Source of the DNA: Vibrio cincinnatiensis
GTDB lineage: Bacteria; Pseudomonadota; Gammaproteobacteria; Enterobacterales; Vibrionaceae
DNA: 64,000 bases
Assembly: GCF_022113815.1 (NCBI RefSeq)
Contig: NZ_SGOM01000001.1
Coordinates: 372,001 to 436,000, forward strand
Direction: 5' to 3'
The position numbers and the translations under genes were made by a program. The notes beneath the pieces are model-generated. The model was not told the origin of the DNA, did no database searches, and saw nothing but the letters and a program-made list of their open reading frames with translations. Shown one piece after another: positions 11,308-20,453 of this stretch; the stretch's first letter is position 1, and each line of letters opens with the position of its first letter.

Positions 11308-13083
11308 ATGCGTAGCCATTATTGTGGTCACCTGAACAAGTCCCTTGCAGGACAAACCGTAGAATTGTGCGGTTGGGTTAACCGCCGTCGTGATTTAGGC
11401 GGTCTTATTTTTATTGATATGCGAGATCGTGAAGGTATCGTTCAGGTTGTCGTTGACCCCGATATGGCGGAGGTGTTTTCTGTCGCTAACCAATTGCGTA
11501 ATGAATTTTGCATTAAGCTCACCGGTGAAGTGCGTGCTCGTCCAGATAGCCAAGTAAATCAAGGTATGGCAACGGGTGAAGTGGAAGTGTTAGCGACCGC
11601 GCTACACATTATTAACCGTTCTGATGTATTGCCGCTTGATTTCAACCAAAAGAATTCAGAAGAGCAGCGTTTAAAATATCGCTATCTAGATTTGCGTCGT
11701 CCAGAAATGAGCGACCGCATCAAATTGCGCGCTAAAGCGTCAAGTTTTGTCCGTCGTTTCCTTGATAATCAAGGTTTTTTAGATATTGAAACACCTGTCT
11801 TAACTAAAGCGACACCAGAAGGTGCTCGTGACTATTTAGTTCCAAGCCGAGTACACAAAGGCAGTTTTTATGCTTTGCCTCAGTCTCCTCAGCTGTTTAA
11901 ACAGTTATTGATGATGTCTGGCTTTGATCGCTACTATCAAATCGTCAAATGTTTCCGTGATGAAGATTTACGTGCCGATCGCCAGCCAGAATTTACCCAG
12001 ATCGATATTGAAACGTCGTTTATGACAGCGGATCAAGTTCGTGCGGTTACTGAGCAAATGATTCGTGAAATGTGGCTTGAACTGCTCAATGTCGACTTGG
12101 GTGAATTCCCAGTGATGCCATACAGTGAAGCCATGCGCCGTTTTGGTAGCGATAAGCCTGATCTACGTAACCCAATGGAGTTGGTGGATGTCGCTGACCT
12201 TCTCAAAGCAGTAGACTTCAAGGTTTTCTCTGGCCCAGCAAACGATGAAAAAGGTCGCGTTGCTGCGCTTCGAGTACCGGGTGGCGCTGCGCTCTCTCGT
12301 AAACAAATTGATGAATATACAGCATTTGTTGCCATTTATGGGGCTAAAGGCTTGGCATGGCTAAAAGTGAATGATGTCAATGCGGGTTTGGAAGGCATTC
12401 AATCACCTGTCGCTAAATTCCTTGATGAAGCTATCGTGAAAGCCATTATTGAACGTACGCAAGCACAAGATGGTGATATCGTTCTGTTCGGTGCGGACAA
12501 AGCCAATGTGGTTGCGGAAGCGATGGGCGCTTTACGTCTTAAAGTGGGTAAAGACCTTAATATTACCAATGGTGCGACTTGGGCTCCATTGTGGGTGGTT
12601 GATTTCCCCATGTTTGAAGCCGATGACGAAGGGAATGTTGCTGCGATGCACCATCCATTTACTTCGCCATTAAATATGACGGCTGAACAGCTAAAAGCGA
12701 ACCCAAGCGAAGCGTTATCCAACGCTTACGATATGGTGCTCAACGGCTATGAAGTGGGTGGCGGCTCGGTTCGTATTCATGATGCTACTATGCAAGCAGC
12801 CGTCTTTGATATTTTAGGTATTGATGAACAAGAACAACGTTTGAAATTTGGTTTCTTACTGGATGCACTTAAGTTTGGTACACCACCTCATGCTGGGCTG
12901 GCATTTGGCTTAGACCGCCTTGTGATGCTGCTGTGTGGAACCGAAAACATTCGGGATGTCATTGCTTTTCCTAAAACCACCGCTGCGGCTTGCTTATTAA
13001 CGGATGCGCCTAGTGTTGCTAACCCTGCGGCATTAGAAGAGTTGGCCATTGCTGTCAACCTTGCGAAAGAAAAAGCCGAATAA
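11308..13083 (+). CDS. aspS: Aspartyl-tRNA synthetase
   Basis: AspS charges tRNA-Asp with aspartate. The start MRSHYCGHL at 11308 gives 591 residues (590 in E. coli); the open frame begins at 11278 but the extra ten codons are not conserved. The order is an N-terminal OB-fold anticodon-binding domain (residues 1-110), a class II catalytic core with motif 2 [14 protein letters not shown] near residue 217, a GAD insertion domain at about 290-420, and motif 3 [12 protein letters not shown] near residue 535. All core motifs look intact. A terminator follows at 13102. Confidence 0.98.
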   Translation: MRSHYCGHLNKSLAGQTVELCGWVNRRRDLGGLIFIDMRDREGIVQVVVDPDMAEVFSVANQLRNEFCIKLTGEVRARPDSQVNQGMATGEVEVLATALHIINRSDVLPLDFNQKNSEEQRLKYRYLDLRRPEMSDRIKLRAKASSFVRRFLDNQGFLDIETPVLTKATPEGARDYLVPSRVHKGSFYALPQSPQLFKQLLMMSGFDRYYQIVKCFRDEDLRADRQPEFTQIDIETSFMTADQVRAVTEQMIREMWLELLNVDLGEFPVMPYSEAMRRFGSDKPDLRNPMELVDVADLLKAVDFKVFSGPANDEKGRVAALRVPGGAALSRKQIDEYTAFVAIYGAKGLAWLKVNDVNAGLEGIQSPVAKFLDEAIVKAIIERTQAQDGDIVLFGADKANVVAEAMGALRLKVGKDLNITNGATWAPLWVVDFPMFEADDEGNVAAMHHPFTSPLNMTAEQLKANPSEALSNAYDMVLNGYEVGGGSVRIHDATMQAAVFDILGIDEQEQRLKFGFLLDALKFGTPPHAGLAFGLDRLVMLLCGTENIRDVIAFPKTTAAACLLTDAPSVANPAALEELAIAVNLAKEKAE

Positions 13084-13101
13084 CGACACTTTGTTGGATT
13101 T

Positions 13102-13125
13102 AGGGTGGCATAGCCACCCTTTTTT
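13102..13125 (+). terminator. Rho-independent terminator of aspS
   Basis: A perfect 8-bp stem AGGGTGGC/GCCACCCT with an ATA loop is followed by TTTTT, about 20 bases after the aspS stop. Confidence 0.92.
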
Positions 13126-13150
13126 ATGACAGTAATTTAGGTAGGATAAA

Positions 13151-13178
13151 TCCACATTTTACTGATGTTTGCTACAAT
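13151..13178 (+). promoter_or_regulatory. Candidate sigma-70 promoter of tdk
   Basis: TACAAT at 13173-13178 matches the -10 consensus at five of six positions, and TCCACA at 13151-13156 is a weaker -35 with 16-base spacing. It lies about 40 bases before the tdk start. This is a visual match only. Confidence 0.4.
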
Positions 13179-13214
13179 AGCGCGCTTTTTACGTTTTTAA
13201 AGGAAACCTCTCCG

Positions 13215-13793
13215 TTGGCTCAGATGTATTTTTATTACTCAGCGATGAATGCGGGTAAATCGACCACCTTATTGCAATCTTCTTTTAACTATCAAGAGCG
13301 GGGAATGACGCCGGTTATTTTTACCGCTGCGATAGATGATCGTTTTGGGGTAGGCAAAGTCAGTTCTCGCATCGGCCTTGAAGAAGATGCCCATCTTTTT
13401 CAACAAGATACCGATTTACTCGAAGTCATCACCGCTCTCAACCGTGAACAAAAACGTCATTGCGTGTTGGTGGATGAATGTCAGTTTCTGACTCGTCAAC
13501 AAGTTTATCAGCTCACTGAAGTGGTGGATAAACTGGGTATCCCGGTTTTATGTTATGGGCTGCGAACCGACTTTTTAGGTGAGTTGTTTGAAGGGAGTCA
13601 ATATTTATTGTCATGGGCCGATAAACTGGTCGAGCTAAAAACCATTTGCCACTGTGGGCGAAAAGCCAATATGGTGATTCGTACTGATGAGCAAGGTCAG
13701 GCCATCTCTGAAGGGGATCAGGTGGATATTGGCGGTAATGACCGTTATGTTTCAGTGTGTCGTCAACACTATAAAGAAGCATTGGGACGTTAG
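13215..13793 (+). CDS. tdk: Thymidine kinase (TTG start)
   Basis: Tdk phosphorylates thymidine to dTMP in nucleoside salvage. The start is a TTG at 13215: AGGAAA lies 8-9 bases upstream and the resulting N terminus [17 protein letters not shown] matches the family exactly, whereas the next ATG would remove part of the P-loop strand. The 192 residues show the P-loop MNAGKST (about residues 11-17), the Walker B-like VDECQFL near residue 88, and a C-terminal zinc site from CHCG and CRQH. Type II (non-viral) thymidine kinase. It stands alone between two terminators. Confidence 0.97.
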   Translation: MAQMYFYYSAMNAGKSTTLLQSSFNYQERGMTPVIFTAAIDDRFGVGKVSSRIGLEEDAHLFQQDTDLLEVITALNREQKRHCVLVDECQFLTRQQVYQLTEVVDKLGIPVLCYGLRTDFLGELFEGSQYLLSWADKLVELKTICHCGRKANMVIRTDEQGQAISEGDQVDIGGNDRYVSVCRQHYKEALGR

Positions 13794-13810
13794 TGAGCAG
13801 AGTTTGATTG

Positions 13811-13837
13811 AATAAGGATGGGTTTTCCATCCTTATT
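13811..13837. terminator. Bidirectional hairpin between tdk and the ydcF-like gene
   Basis: A perfect 11-bp inverted repeat AATAAGGATGG/CCATCCTTATT with a 5-base loop lies between two convergent genes. The T tract is short, but position and stem strength fit a shared terminator. Confidence 0.75.
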
Positions 13838-13840
13838 CAT

Positions 13841-14473
13841 TTAGACCGTGAGTGGTTTGAGTGCTTGGTGAGCAAGTAACACATCATTGGGAATAGGTTG
13901 CTCAATCTGAAAACCTTGAGCAGGGTAGTGCTGAATACGCTCAAAATCTTCGACTAAGGCCTGAATCACGAAATCTAAGGTTAACGCTTCGGTGAGATAA
14001 TCAAACAACGTATCTGAAGAGGAGGTAACTTGCAGTGTTTTCAGCGGCTCTGGCCACTGTTTCAGAAAGGTTGCATAGGCTCGGCGTTCCATATACGGTT
14101 TATGTGCAACCAGAATGCGTTCTGCTTTTATTCCTCTCTCTTTTAGTAACTGATAACTCAGCAAGACATTTTCACCGCTATGGGTTGCCTGCGGCTCGAT
14201 TAAGATCGCTTCACTCGGTAAACCATTTTCTTTTGCAACCTGAGCAAAGGTTTCTGCTTCAGTTTGATCAAATAAACCTTGGGTAAATCGCCCTGTATTA
14301 CCAGAAAAAAGTACCCATGGTGCTAACCCTTGTTGATATAGATGGCAGGCCACTTCAGCGACACGAGTATCATTGCTACCGGGAACAATAATTACATCGG
14401 CAGGCTGAGGCGTGTGTCCCATTTGCATAAATTGCCACAGCGTTTCTAGATGTTGATAAAGATGTTTACTCAT
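13841..14473 (-). CDS. YdcF/ElyC-family DUF218 protein
   Basis: This 210-residue protein belongs to the DUF218 (YdcF/SanA/ElyC) family. Typical marks are ADVIIVPGSNDTRV near residue 25, LFSGNTG near residue 57, the HSGENVLLS block near residue 103 and VAHKPYMERRA near residue 123. It lacks membrane segments, so like YdcF it is probably cytoplasmic. E. coli YdcF binds SAM but its reaction is unknown. The start at 14473 overlaps the end of the upstream YeeZ-like gene by 8 bases, so the two are probably co-translated. Confidence 0.85.
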   Translation of the reverse strand: MSKHLYQHLETLWQFMQMGHTPQPADVIIVPGSNDTRVAEVACHLYQQGLAPWVLFSGNTGRFTQGLFDQTEAETFAQVAKENGLPSEAILIEPQATHSGENVLLSYQLLKERGIKAERILVAHKPYMERRAYATFLKQWPEPLKTLQVTSSSDTLFDYLTEALTLDFVIQALVEDFERIQHYPAQGFQIEQPIPNDVLLAHQALKPLTV

Positions 14474-15296
14474 CGTTGTCTAAGGCCTCTAGGGTATGAG
14501 AATAATGAAAAGAAAAACCCGCTTGGAGAAGCTTACTGCAGAGAATGCGTTTATCTGCAAGATGCACTAAAGGAGGTAAAGGCGTTTCGGATTTGGCCGC
14601 TTTCAGTGCGGCTTGATAAAATGTGGCCTTGCTTACCGTGTTTGGTGTGGTGACATTCACCACCTCATTCATCAAATGGTTAATGGAAAAATCAATGGCG
14701 CGAATCGCATCGATTAAATGCAGCATATTTGCGGGTGCTAAATCACTGACTTGGGAAAGGCGTGCTGCAAATCGGGCCGGGTGGCGATCTGGGCCTATTA
14801 AGCCGCTGCATCGTAAAAGGGTGTAGTCAATACCACTGTCGATCACAGCCTGCTCTGCCGCTAACAGCGTTTTTGCTTTTTCTGAAAAATGAGGGAGTTG
14901 ATTGGCGATTAACCAAGAAGCATCCGATTCCAACATATCTTGAGCTTGGTTAGGGTAGACGCTGGTTGAACTCACCATAATGATTTTTTTTATCTTTGCT
15001 TTTTTCGCTTGGGTCACGAGTGCTTGCCAGCTTTTCTCATAATGTAGGCTTTGACCTTGGCGAAAACCGGGGGGGAAACAGCCAATCAAGGTGTCGCAGT
15101 GAAAATGAGTCAATGTTTCAGCGAGTGTGTTTGCTTGAGGCAGTAGACAAATAAAGCCTGTAATGCCCTGCGTCTGCAATTCCTCCAGCCGCTGCTGATT
15201 TGTTCGGCTTGCACATACCCAGTAGCCTGCTTGTTGTAAGTGCCGTGCAAGAGGAAGGCCCAACCAGCCTGCTCCTATAATAGCGATCCGCTGCAT
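14466..15296 (-). CDS. YeeZ-like NAD(P)-dependent epimerase/dehydratase
   Basis: This 276-residue Rossmann-fold protein of the extended SDR (NAD-dependent epimerase) type resembles E. coli YeeZ. The N-terminal dinucleotide-binding motif GAGWLGLPLARHL spans residues 8-20 and a strand with VSSTSVYP lies near residue 110. The canonical YxxxK active-site pair is not obvious, so catalysis is uncertain. Substrate unknown. It overlaps the ydcF-like gene downstream. Confidence 0.82.
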   Translation of the reverse strand: MQRIAIIGAGWLGLPLARHLQQAGYWVCASRTNQQRLEELQTQGITGFICLLPQANTLAETLTHFHCDTLIGCFPPGFRQGQSLHYEKSWQALVTQAKKAKIKKIIMVSSTSVYPNQAQDMLESDASWLIANQLPHFSEKAKTLLAAEQAVIDSGIDYTLLRCSGLIGPDRHPARFAARLSQVSDLAPANMLHLIDAIRAIDFSINHLMNEVVNVTTPNTVSKATFYQAALKAAKSETPLPPLVHLADKRILCSKLLQAGFSFHYSHTLEALDNDE

Positions 15297-15358
15297 GAGA
15301 TAACTTATACCAGTAAACGTGCTTGTATACTAAAGGGTGTTGTTTCGAAATGCTAGAA

Positions 15359-15385
15359 CCCCAAGCCGCCATTGGTGACTTGGGG
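15359..15385 (-). terminator. Candidate terminator of the TIGR02647 gene
   Basis: CCCCAAG at 15359-15365 pairs with CTTGGGG at 15379-15385 just behind the stop of the minus-strand small gene. The run of T residues after the stem is short, so the call is moderate. Confidence 0.5.
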
Positions 15386-15394
15386 AGTTAATGA

Positions 15395-15631
15395 TTAAGG
15401 ATGAGAGAGAACTTGTAGAATTCGATCAGCTTGCTCAGCCATCACAATACCTTCATGGGTTAAGTACCCACCGTCAGGTAAGGTACATAGTCCTTTATCA
15501 TAAAGGCGCTGAACTGCATTTCTGACCGATTCTGACGCGTCAGTGTGAACCTTGATTCCGGTTGCTGCGCTGCTGATATCAAATTGAAGTAGCAGGTTTA
15601 ATTCATCAAGGTGGTGGGGTGAAAACTTCAT
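15395..15631 (-). CDS. TIGR02647 family small protein
   Basis: This 78-residue protein matches the TIGR02647 family, short gammaproteobacterial proteins of unknown role. The sequence begins MKFSPHHLDELNLLLQF and ends in a predicted helical segment; the middle (SVRNAVQRLYDKGLCTLPDGGYLTHEG, split here only by description) looks like a winged-helix wing, so a DNA-binding or regulatory role is possible (inference). It is monocistronic with about 98 bases to the next gene. Confidence 0.75.
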   Translation of the reverse strand: MKFSPHHLDELNLLLQFDISSAATGIKVHTDASESVRNAVQRLYDKGLCTLPDGGYLTHEGIVMAEQADRILQVLSHP

Positions 15632-15888
15632 CGCAAACCCTCTGTAGTTGATTTCTTTTCACCATAAGGGGCGGAACAGGAAGACGCAATTATTATCCAG
15701 TAGAACTGTTATCTTGAACCATTATGTGCTTTTTTTGCGCATGTATTTGGCTAAAAAGTGGTCAATTCTGATGTGTTAAGTCTCTTTTAAAACATTTTTA
15801 GTGAACGCGAGGAATAACCCTTGAATAATGGTTGAAATAGAGCGATTATCCGCCACTCTTTTGTGTGTATCAAAATGTAACATTACCT

Positions 15889-16731
15889 ATGGACCTGAAT
15901 CAATTTGACTCTCTTCTTCCGCCACAAATGGCTGAACGTGCGGCGGTAACAGGGGAAAGCAAAGCCACTAAACCGGTATACAAGTCATTTTTACTCGCGA
16001 TTTCTGCGGGCATACATATCGGTATCGCTTTTATCTTTTACACTGTAGTCACAACCGGGGCTCAGGATGTACCTTACGGTATTACCAAATTGATCGGTGG
16101 CTTAGCCTTTAGCTTAGGTCTTATTTTGGTTGTGATTACTGGTGGGGAATTATTCACCAGTTCAGTACTCACACTTGTGGCGAAAGCCAGTGGAAAAATT
16201 TCTTGGTCACAATTGGTTAAAAACTGGATAGTGGTGTACTTCGGAAATTTGTGTGGTTCAGTACTACTCGTGGCGATCATGCTGTCTATGAAGCAATTTA
16301 TGGAAGATGGCGGGCAACTGGGCCTCAATGCGATGGCCATTGCTGGACATAAATTACACCATAGTTTTTTTCAGGCTTTTTCGCTTGGGTTGATGTGTAA
16401 TATCTTGGTCTGTTTAGCGGTATGGATGACATTTAGTGCCCGTTCGTTAACCGATAAGGTGATGGTTTTGATCTTACCTGTTGCGATGTTTGTCTCTTCT
16501 GGTTTTGAGCACTGTATTGCCAATATGTACCAAGTACCCATGGCGATTGGTATTAAGTATGTTGCTCCAGAAAGCTTCTGGCAGATGACTGGCGCGAATG
16601 TTGCTCAGTACGCAGATCTGACGATGGTTAACTTTATTATCAACAATCTGATACCCGTGACATTAGGCAATATTGTTGGAGGAGGAGTGTTTGTTGGAAT
16701 ATGGTATTGGTTGATATACCTGAAAGATTAA
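15889..16731 (+). CDS. focA: Formate channel FocA (formate/nitrite transporter family)
   Basis: FocA is the pentameric inner-membrane formate channel. The protein has 280 residues from the ATG at 15889 (285 in E. coli); a longer frame from a GTG at 15865 is possible, and neither start has a clear Shine-Dalgarno. Six membrane segments are visible. The family residues are present: the FTSS loop near residue 90, the KNW...YFGN region, and the pore histidine in SSGFEHCIANM near residue 205. Unlike E. coli, pflB does not follow; a terminator does. Formate or nitrite specificity is inferred from closeness to FocA rather than NirC. Confidence 0.92.
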   Translation: MDLNQFDSLLPPQMAERAAVTGESKATKPVYKSFLLAISAGIHIGIAFIFYTVVTTGAQDVPYGITKLIGGLAFSLGLILVVITGGELFTSSVLTLVAKASGKISWSQLVKNWIVVYFGNLCGSVLLVAIMLSMKQFMEDGGQLGLNAMAIAGHKLHHSFFQAFSLGLMCNILVCLAVWMTFSARSLTDKVMVLILPVAMFVSSGFEHCIANMYQVPMAIGIKYVAPESFWQMTGANVAQYADLTMVNFIINNLIPVTLGNIVGGGVFVGIWYWLIYLKD

Positions 16732-16741
16732 TTGGTTTAGC

Positions 16742-16770
16742 GTAAAACCGTCATAATCTGGCGGTTTTAC
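16742..16770 (+). terminator. Hairpin terminator of focA
   Basis: GTAAAACCG at 16742-16750 pairs perfectly with CGGTTTTAC at 16762-16770, starting 11 bases after the focA stop. There is no long T run, but the position fits a transcription terminator. Confidence 0.65.
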
Positions 16771-16777
16771 CCATTTG

Positions 16778-16800
16778 TTATCCACATTTTCTGTGGATAA
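16778..16800. repeat. Inverted pair of consensus DnaA-box sequences
   Basis: TTATCCACA at 16778-16786 and its exact complement TGTGGATAA at 16792-16800 face each other across 5 bases. Each 9-mer equals the high-affinity DnaA box of oriC (R1/R4 type). The arrangement could bind DnaA or simply fold as a hairpin behind focA. Confidence 0.55.
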
Positions 16801-17128
16801 GTTGTTTCAAACTCCGTGAGTAACCTTAACTGCATGATTTATTAAATTAATGTTGCACTAGTTTCGTGCAGGGTTAAGTTCTATTTTGGTGCATATTTAA
16901 ACACCTCAATAGGTTTTTAGCGGATAAAAAGGCAATAAATCCTCCTCTTTCTTTTCAAAAATCCCCTATATAAAATAAAAAAGTAGGAAAATAGTTATTT
17001 TTATAACTTTTCTAATCTTATTCATTCGTTGATGTTCACTGACTTTCTATTAACACTAATAAAATAATTGGGTGGTTAAATTATCGCCAATGCAAGGGTT
17101 GTGTTTTCGTTTCTGCTTTGTGGGTGAG
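16801..17128. other. Intergenic stretch before ppaC, no gene seen
   Basis: This part of the 527-base focA-ppaC gap is AT-rich, has no convincing open frame on either strand and no tRNA-like fold. It holds several weak -10-like sequences but no promoter I would call. The next features are a hairpin at 17129 and a palindrome ACAAAATTTTGT at 17190-17201. Confidence 0.5.
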
Positions 17129-17165
17129 TGCACTTATCGTCAAATAATTGAGAAAGTGCATTTTT
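17129..17165 (+). terminator. Terminator-like hairpin in the ppaC leader
   Basis: TGCACTT at 17129-17135 pairs with AAGTGCA at 17154-17160 and TTTTT follows at once. It lies 94 bases before the ppaC start and is not adjacent to any upstream gene end, so it could be an attenuator or the 3' end of a small RNA. Confidence 0.5.
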
Positions 17166-17258
17166 CTTGATGTAGCACTAAGTATGTGTCACAAAATTTT
17201 GTACATTGAGCCTTTTTGTCGATAACTCCTTTGTGGGACACATTCAGTAGGAAAAACA

Positions 17259-18164
17259 ATGATTTTAGTCGTAGGTCATAAAAATCCAGATAGTGATAGT
17301 ATTTGTAGTGCTTTGGTTGCTGCAGAGTTACTTAAGGCGCGTGGGCTATCAGCCAAAGCGATTCGTCAAGGTGAAGTGAACCGAGAAACTCAACATATTT
17401 TAGAGCAAGCGGGTGTATCAGCTCCTGAACTTAGTACATCGGTAGCCGGTGAAAAGGTTTGGCTTGTTGATTATAGCGATGTAGCACAAGCACCAGATGA
17501 TCTTAACCAAGCTGAAATCTTAGGGATTATTGACCATCACCGTCTTGGCGATGTGATGACCGTTAATCCACTTGAAGCCTGGATCTGGCCTGTAGGGTGT
17601 ACCTGTACAATTCTATTTAACCTGTGCAAGATGGAGCAGGTTCCGGTCACTCGTTCATTAGCCATTTTAATGATGTCTGCCATTTTGTCAGATACGGTTG
17701 GATTTGCTTCTCCAACTTGCACTGAGAAAGATAAACAAGCTGTCACCGAATTAGCTCAGTTAGCTGAAGTGGATGATTTAGCCGACTTTACTCAGCAGTT
17801 ATTAATCGCTAAGACGGATATTGAAGGCTTAAGCGCCGCTCAATTAGTTGAAAAAGATCTTAAAGCGTATCCTTTTAATGGGCGAGACGTGATTGTTGGT
17901 CAAGTTGAGTTGGCCACCTTAGATCAGGTTGCAGATATGATTGATGAATTGGAAGCTGATTTACAACAACGCTGTGATCAAGAAAATTTCGCGTTAGCGG
18001 CATTGATGCTTACCGATATAACAACGGCACAAACGCGTCTACTTTTTAAAGGTGAATGGGCTGAAAAATTAGTCAAACATGAGCAAGATGGAGTATTAAT
18101 GATGCACGATACTCTAAGCCGTAAGAAACAGGGTTGGCCTTGGTTACAAACGGAACTGGTGTAA
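17259..18164 (+). CDS. ppaC: Manganese-dependent (family II) inorganic pyrophosphatase
   Basis: PpaC hydrolyses pyrophosphate to phosphate and is a DHH-family metalloenzyme. The 301 residues show the metal ligands His7, Asp11 and Asp13 in GHKNPDSDS, Asp71 in VDYSD, the DHH motif at 92-94, and a further Asp in SDTVGF near 145. The C-terminal DHHA2 domain ends with the substrate-binding SRKKQ near residue 288. It lacks CBS inserts, so it is the short, non-regulated form. The ATG at 17259 has AGGAAA upstream. The DUF2750 gene follows after 55 bases and is probably co-transcribed. Confidence 0.96.
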   Translation: MILVVGHKNPDSDSICSALVAAELLKARGLSAKAIRQGEVNRETQHILEQAGVSAPELSTSVAGEKVWLVDYSDVAQAPDDLNQAEILGIIDHHRLGDVMTVNPLEAWIWPVGCTCTILFNLCKMEQVPVTRSLAILMMSAILSDTVGFASPTCTEKDKQAVTELAQLAEVDDLADFTQQLLIAKTDIEGLSAAQLVEKDLKAYPFNGRDVIVGQVELATLDQVADMIDELEADLQQRCDQENFALAALMLTDITTAQTRLLFKGEWAEKLVKHEQDGVLMMHDTLSRKKQGWPWLQTELV

Positions 18165-18219
18165 TCATTCAATTACGGTATGATCGCAGGCCGACAAATA
18201 GTGGGAGTAAACTTAAACC

Positions 18220-18609
18220 ATGGCAGAGTCATTGAACGCAGAACAGATCTCGGCACTTAATCACTATGATTCAGAGCAACGGATGAAATACGCGGTTAAG
18301 CACATAGTTATTCATCAGCAGGTGTGGATTTTAAAAGATCAACACGGATGCGTGATGCTTAATACAGAAGATGAGGATTGTGTTCCTGTCTGGCCTCACC
18401 AAGAATTAGCACAGGCTTGGGCAACAGGAGAGTGGGCTGATTGTGAAGCGCAGGCGATTCCACTTAACCAATGGCGTAGTCGTTGGACCCCAGGGCTGGC
18501 TGACGATGAGTTGTCTGTGGTGGTTTTCCCAAATGATAGGGAAGAGGGCGTCGTTTTATTCCCTGATGAGTTCGATATTGAGCTTGATAAACAAAAATCG
18601 GCACGATAG
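18220..18609 (+). CDS. DUF2750 domain protein
   Basis: This 129-residue soluble protein fits the DUF2750 family of unknown function. Visible family-like features are YAVKHIVIHQQVWIL near residue 24, the WPHQELAQAWATGEW segment near residue 58, and FPNDREEGVVLFPDEF near the C terminus. It follows ppaC by 55 bases with no terminator between, so the pair is likely one transcript; this pairing is common in Vibrio. A strong bidirectional terminator follows. No catalytic motif is recognised. Confidence 0.78.
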   Translation: MAESLNAEQISALNHYDSEQRMKYAVKHIVIHQQVWILKDQHGCVMLNTEDEDCVPVWPHQELAQAWATGEWADCEAQAIPLNQWRSRWTPGLADDELSVVVFPNDREEGVVLFPDEFDIELDKQKSAR

Positions 18610-18628
18610 TTCTTAAGTTATCTCGATG

Positions 18629-18654
18629 AAGGCCCACATATTTATGTGGGCCTT
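18629..18654. terminator. Bidirectional terminator between ppaC-DUF2750 and sapF
   Basis: AAGGCCCACATA/TATGTGGGCCTT is a perfect 12-bp inverted repeat with a minimal loop between two convergent transcription units. Confidence 0.88.
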
Positions 18655-18672
18655 CGTTTATTTGCATTATTT

Positions 18673-19461
18673 TTATTTAAAGCTGGGAGCTTTTTGGAAG
18701 TGGCTTTCAATCATCCGCTGGGTGATGGGATGCTGAGGATCAGAGAGCACTTGTTGGGTATCGCCAAATTCAACCACTTCACCTTCATGCATCACCATCA
18801 CCTTATCAGTAATGTGTTTGACGATGCCAATGTGCTGGGACACATAAATGAAGGAAACCCCCATCTCTTCTTGTAGTTCAAGAAAGAGGTTGATGATTTG
18901 CGAACGCATGGCCATATCTAAGCCATTAAGCGCTTCATCCGCAATTATGATAGAAGGTTGTAATATGAGCGCGCGAGCTAAACATACCCGCTGTTTTTGA
19001 CCCGTTGCGAGCATTTGTGGGTAGAAATAAGCATGTTCAGGTAATAAGCCAACACGGAGCAGCGTATCCTTTACTCGGTTCATTCGAGCTTCAGGTGTCA
19101 TATTGGTATTACGTTTGAGCGGCCCCTCTAAAATTCGTCCTATTTGTAGGCGAGGGTTTAGCGAGGTATTGGGATCTTGAAAAATCATCCGAATCAATTT
19201 GCAGCGTGTGGCGTAGTCTTTATGTTCCAGTCGCTCGCCATTGACGAATATCTCCCCATTCGTAGGCTCGACCATTCCCGCGAGCATTCGAGCAAGGGTT
19301 GATTTTCCTGATCCATTTTGACCAATAAAACCAATGGTTTGCCCTGCCTCTAAACGAAAACTGACGGGCTTTACCGCATGCTGAATTTTTTTGCGGAATA
19401 AGCCAGAACGAGTGATAAAGTCTTTAGACAACTGGTTGACTTCTAGTAGTGAAGCACTCAT
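18673..19461 (-). CDS. sapF: Peptide ABC transporter ATP-binding protein SapF
   Basis: SapF is one of two ATPases of the SapABCDF dipeptide/oligopeptide-type importer, linked in enteric bacteria to antimicrobial-peptide resistance and to putrescine or potassium uptake. The 262 residues have Walker A GQNGSGKST near residue 47, the family-typical divergent signature LATGQKQR near residue 149, Walker B IIIADEAL and the switch histidine in SQHIG. It is the last gene of the operon, 2 bases after sapD. Confidence 0.94.
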   Translation of the reverse strand: MSASLLEVNQLSKDFITRSGLFRKKIQHAVKPVSFRLEAGQTIGFIGQNGSGKSTLARMLAGMVEPTNGEIFVNGERLEHKDYATRCKLIRMIFQDPNTSLNPRLQIGRILEGPLKRNTNMTPEARMNRVKDTLLRVGLLPEHAYFYPQMLATGQKQRVCLARALILQPSIIIADEALNGLDMAMRSQIINLFLELQEEMGVSFIYVSQHIGIVKHITDKVMVMHEGEVVEFGDTQQVLSDPQHPITQRMIESHFQKAPSFK

Positions 19462-19463
19462 GG

Positions 19464-20453
19464 CTATGGCTCCATATTCAGTGGGAAATGGCAGGCAAAT
19501 TTATGATTTTTAACCCAGCGTGTTGCAGGGACTTCTACACATTGGCGCTGTGCATAAGGGCAGCGAGGACCAAGCCGACACCCTATGGGCAAGTGTTGAA
19601 GCGGGGGAATCGACCCCGGTAAGGATTGTAATTTTTGTTTATGCGGGATCCAGTCGCTAAAATCAGGCATCGCTTTGAGTAAGGCTACCGTATAAGGGTG
19701 CTTGGGTTCGGTCATGATTTTTTGAGTATCAGCCGATTCAACCGATTGACCGCAGTACATAACCGTAATTCGAGTTGCCCACTGGGTAATGGTGGTTAAG
19801 TCATGGCCAATCAGCAAAATAGAAGTGTTGTTAACCTGATTCATTCGGCTGAGTAGGCGTAAAATCTGTGATTGAGTAATCGGATCTAAATCGTTCGTCG
19901 GTTCATCGGCAATCAACAGTTTAGGTTTAGCCGCGATCGCCATGGCGATCATCACTTTTTGGCATTCCCCATCCGTCATTTCATAAGGGTAGCTACCCAT
20001 AATGCGTCGGTGATCTTTGATGCCCACTTTATGTAATAAGGCAATTGCTTGTTTTTTACGCCAAGTGAAGCGTTGCCACCAACGTCCTTCAAATGTTCGA
20101 GAGGGAATGGATTCAATTAATTGCTCGCCAATTTTTTCAGAAGGGTCAAGACAGGTGGACGGTTCTTGAAAAATCATTGCAATATCACGCGCGATCACTC
20201 GACGGCGCTCTCGTGGGGTAAGTTGCAATAAATCAATATTGCCAAGTCGTAATCGATCGGCACTAATACGCCAATTATCTTTGCTTACGCCGACAATCGC
20301 TTTGGCGACTAAGCTTTTCCCTGAGCCTGACTCACCAACCAAGCCACGAATTTCACCTTCGTTCATGGTTAAGCTCATCCGGTCAACCGCTTTAACAATA
20401 CCTTGTGGGGTATCAATTTCAATCGTGAGATGGCGGATATCAAGTAGTGGCAT
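19464..20453 (-). CDS. sapD: Peptide ABC transporter ATP-binding protein SapD
   Basis: SapD is the second ATPase of the Sap transporter. The 329 residues show Walker A GESGSGKS near residue 40, a divergent signature MTDGECQK near residue 160, Walker [13 protein letters not shown] and GHDLTT. The C-terminal oligopeptide-transporter extension carries the cysteine cluster [13 protein letters not shown] typical of Opp/Dpp/Sap ATPases and may bind an Fe-S cluster. The start codon overlaps the sapC stop as TAATG. Confidence 0.94.
   Translation of the reverse strand: MPLLDIRHLTIEIDTPQGIVKAVDRMSLTMNEGEIRGLVGESGSGKSLVAKAIVGVSKDNWRISADRLRLGNIDLLQLTPRERRRVIARDIAMIFQEPSTCLDPSEKIGEQLIESIPSRTFEGRWWQRFTWRKKQAIALLHKVGIKDHRRIMGSYPYEMTDGECQKVMIAMAIAAKPKLLIADEPTNDLDPITQSQILRLLSRMNQVNNTSILLIGHDLTTITQWATRITVMYCGQSVESADTQKIMTEPKHPYTVALLKAMPDFSDWIPHKQKLQSLPGSIPPLQHLPIGCRLGPRCPYAQRQCVEVPATRWVKNHKFACHFPLNMEP

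Noticed and set aside
17190-17201. Palindrome ACAAAATTTTGT before ppaC
   Set aside because: AT-rich palindromes of this size occur by chance and no second copy was found.
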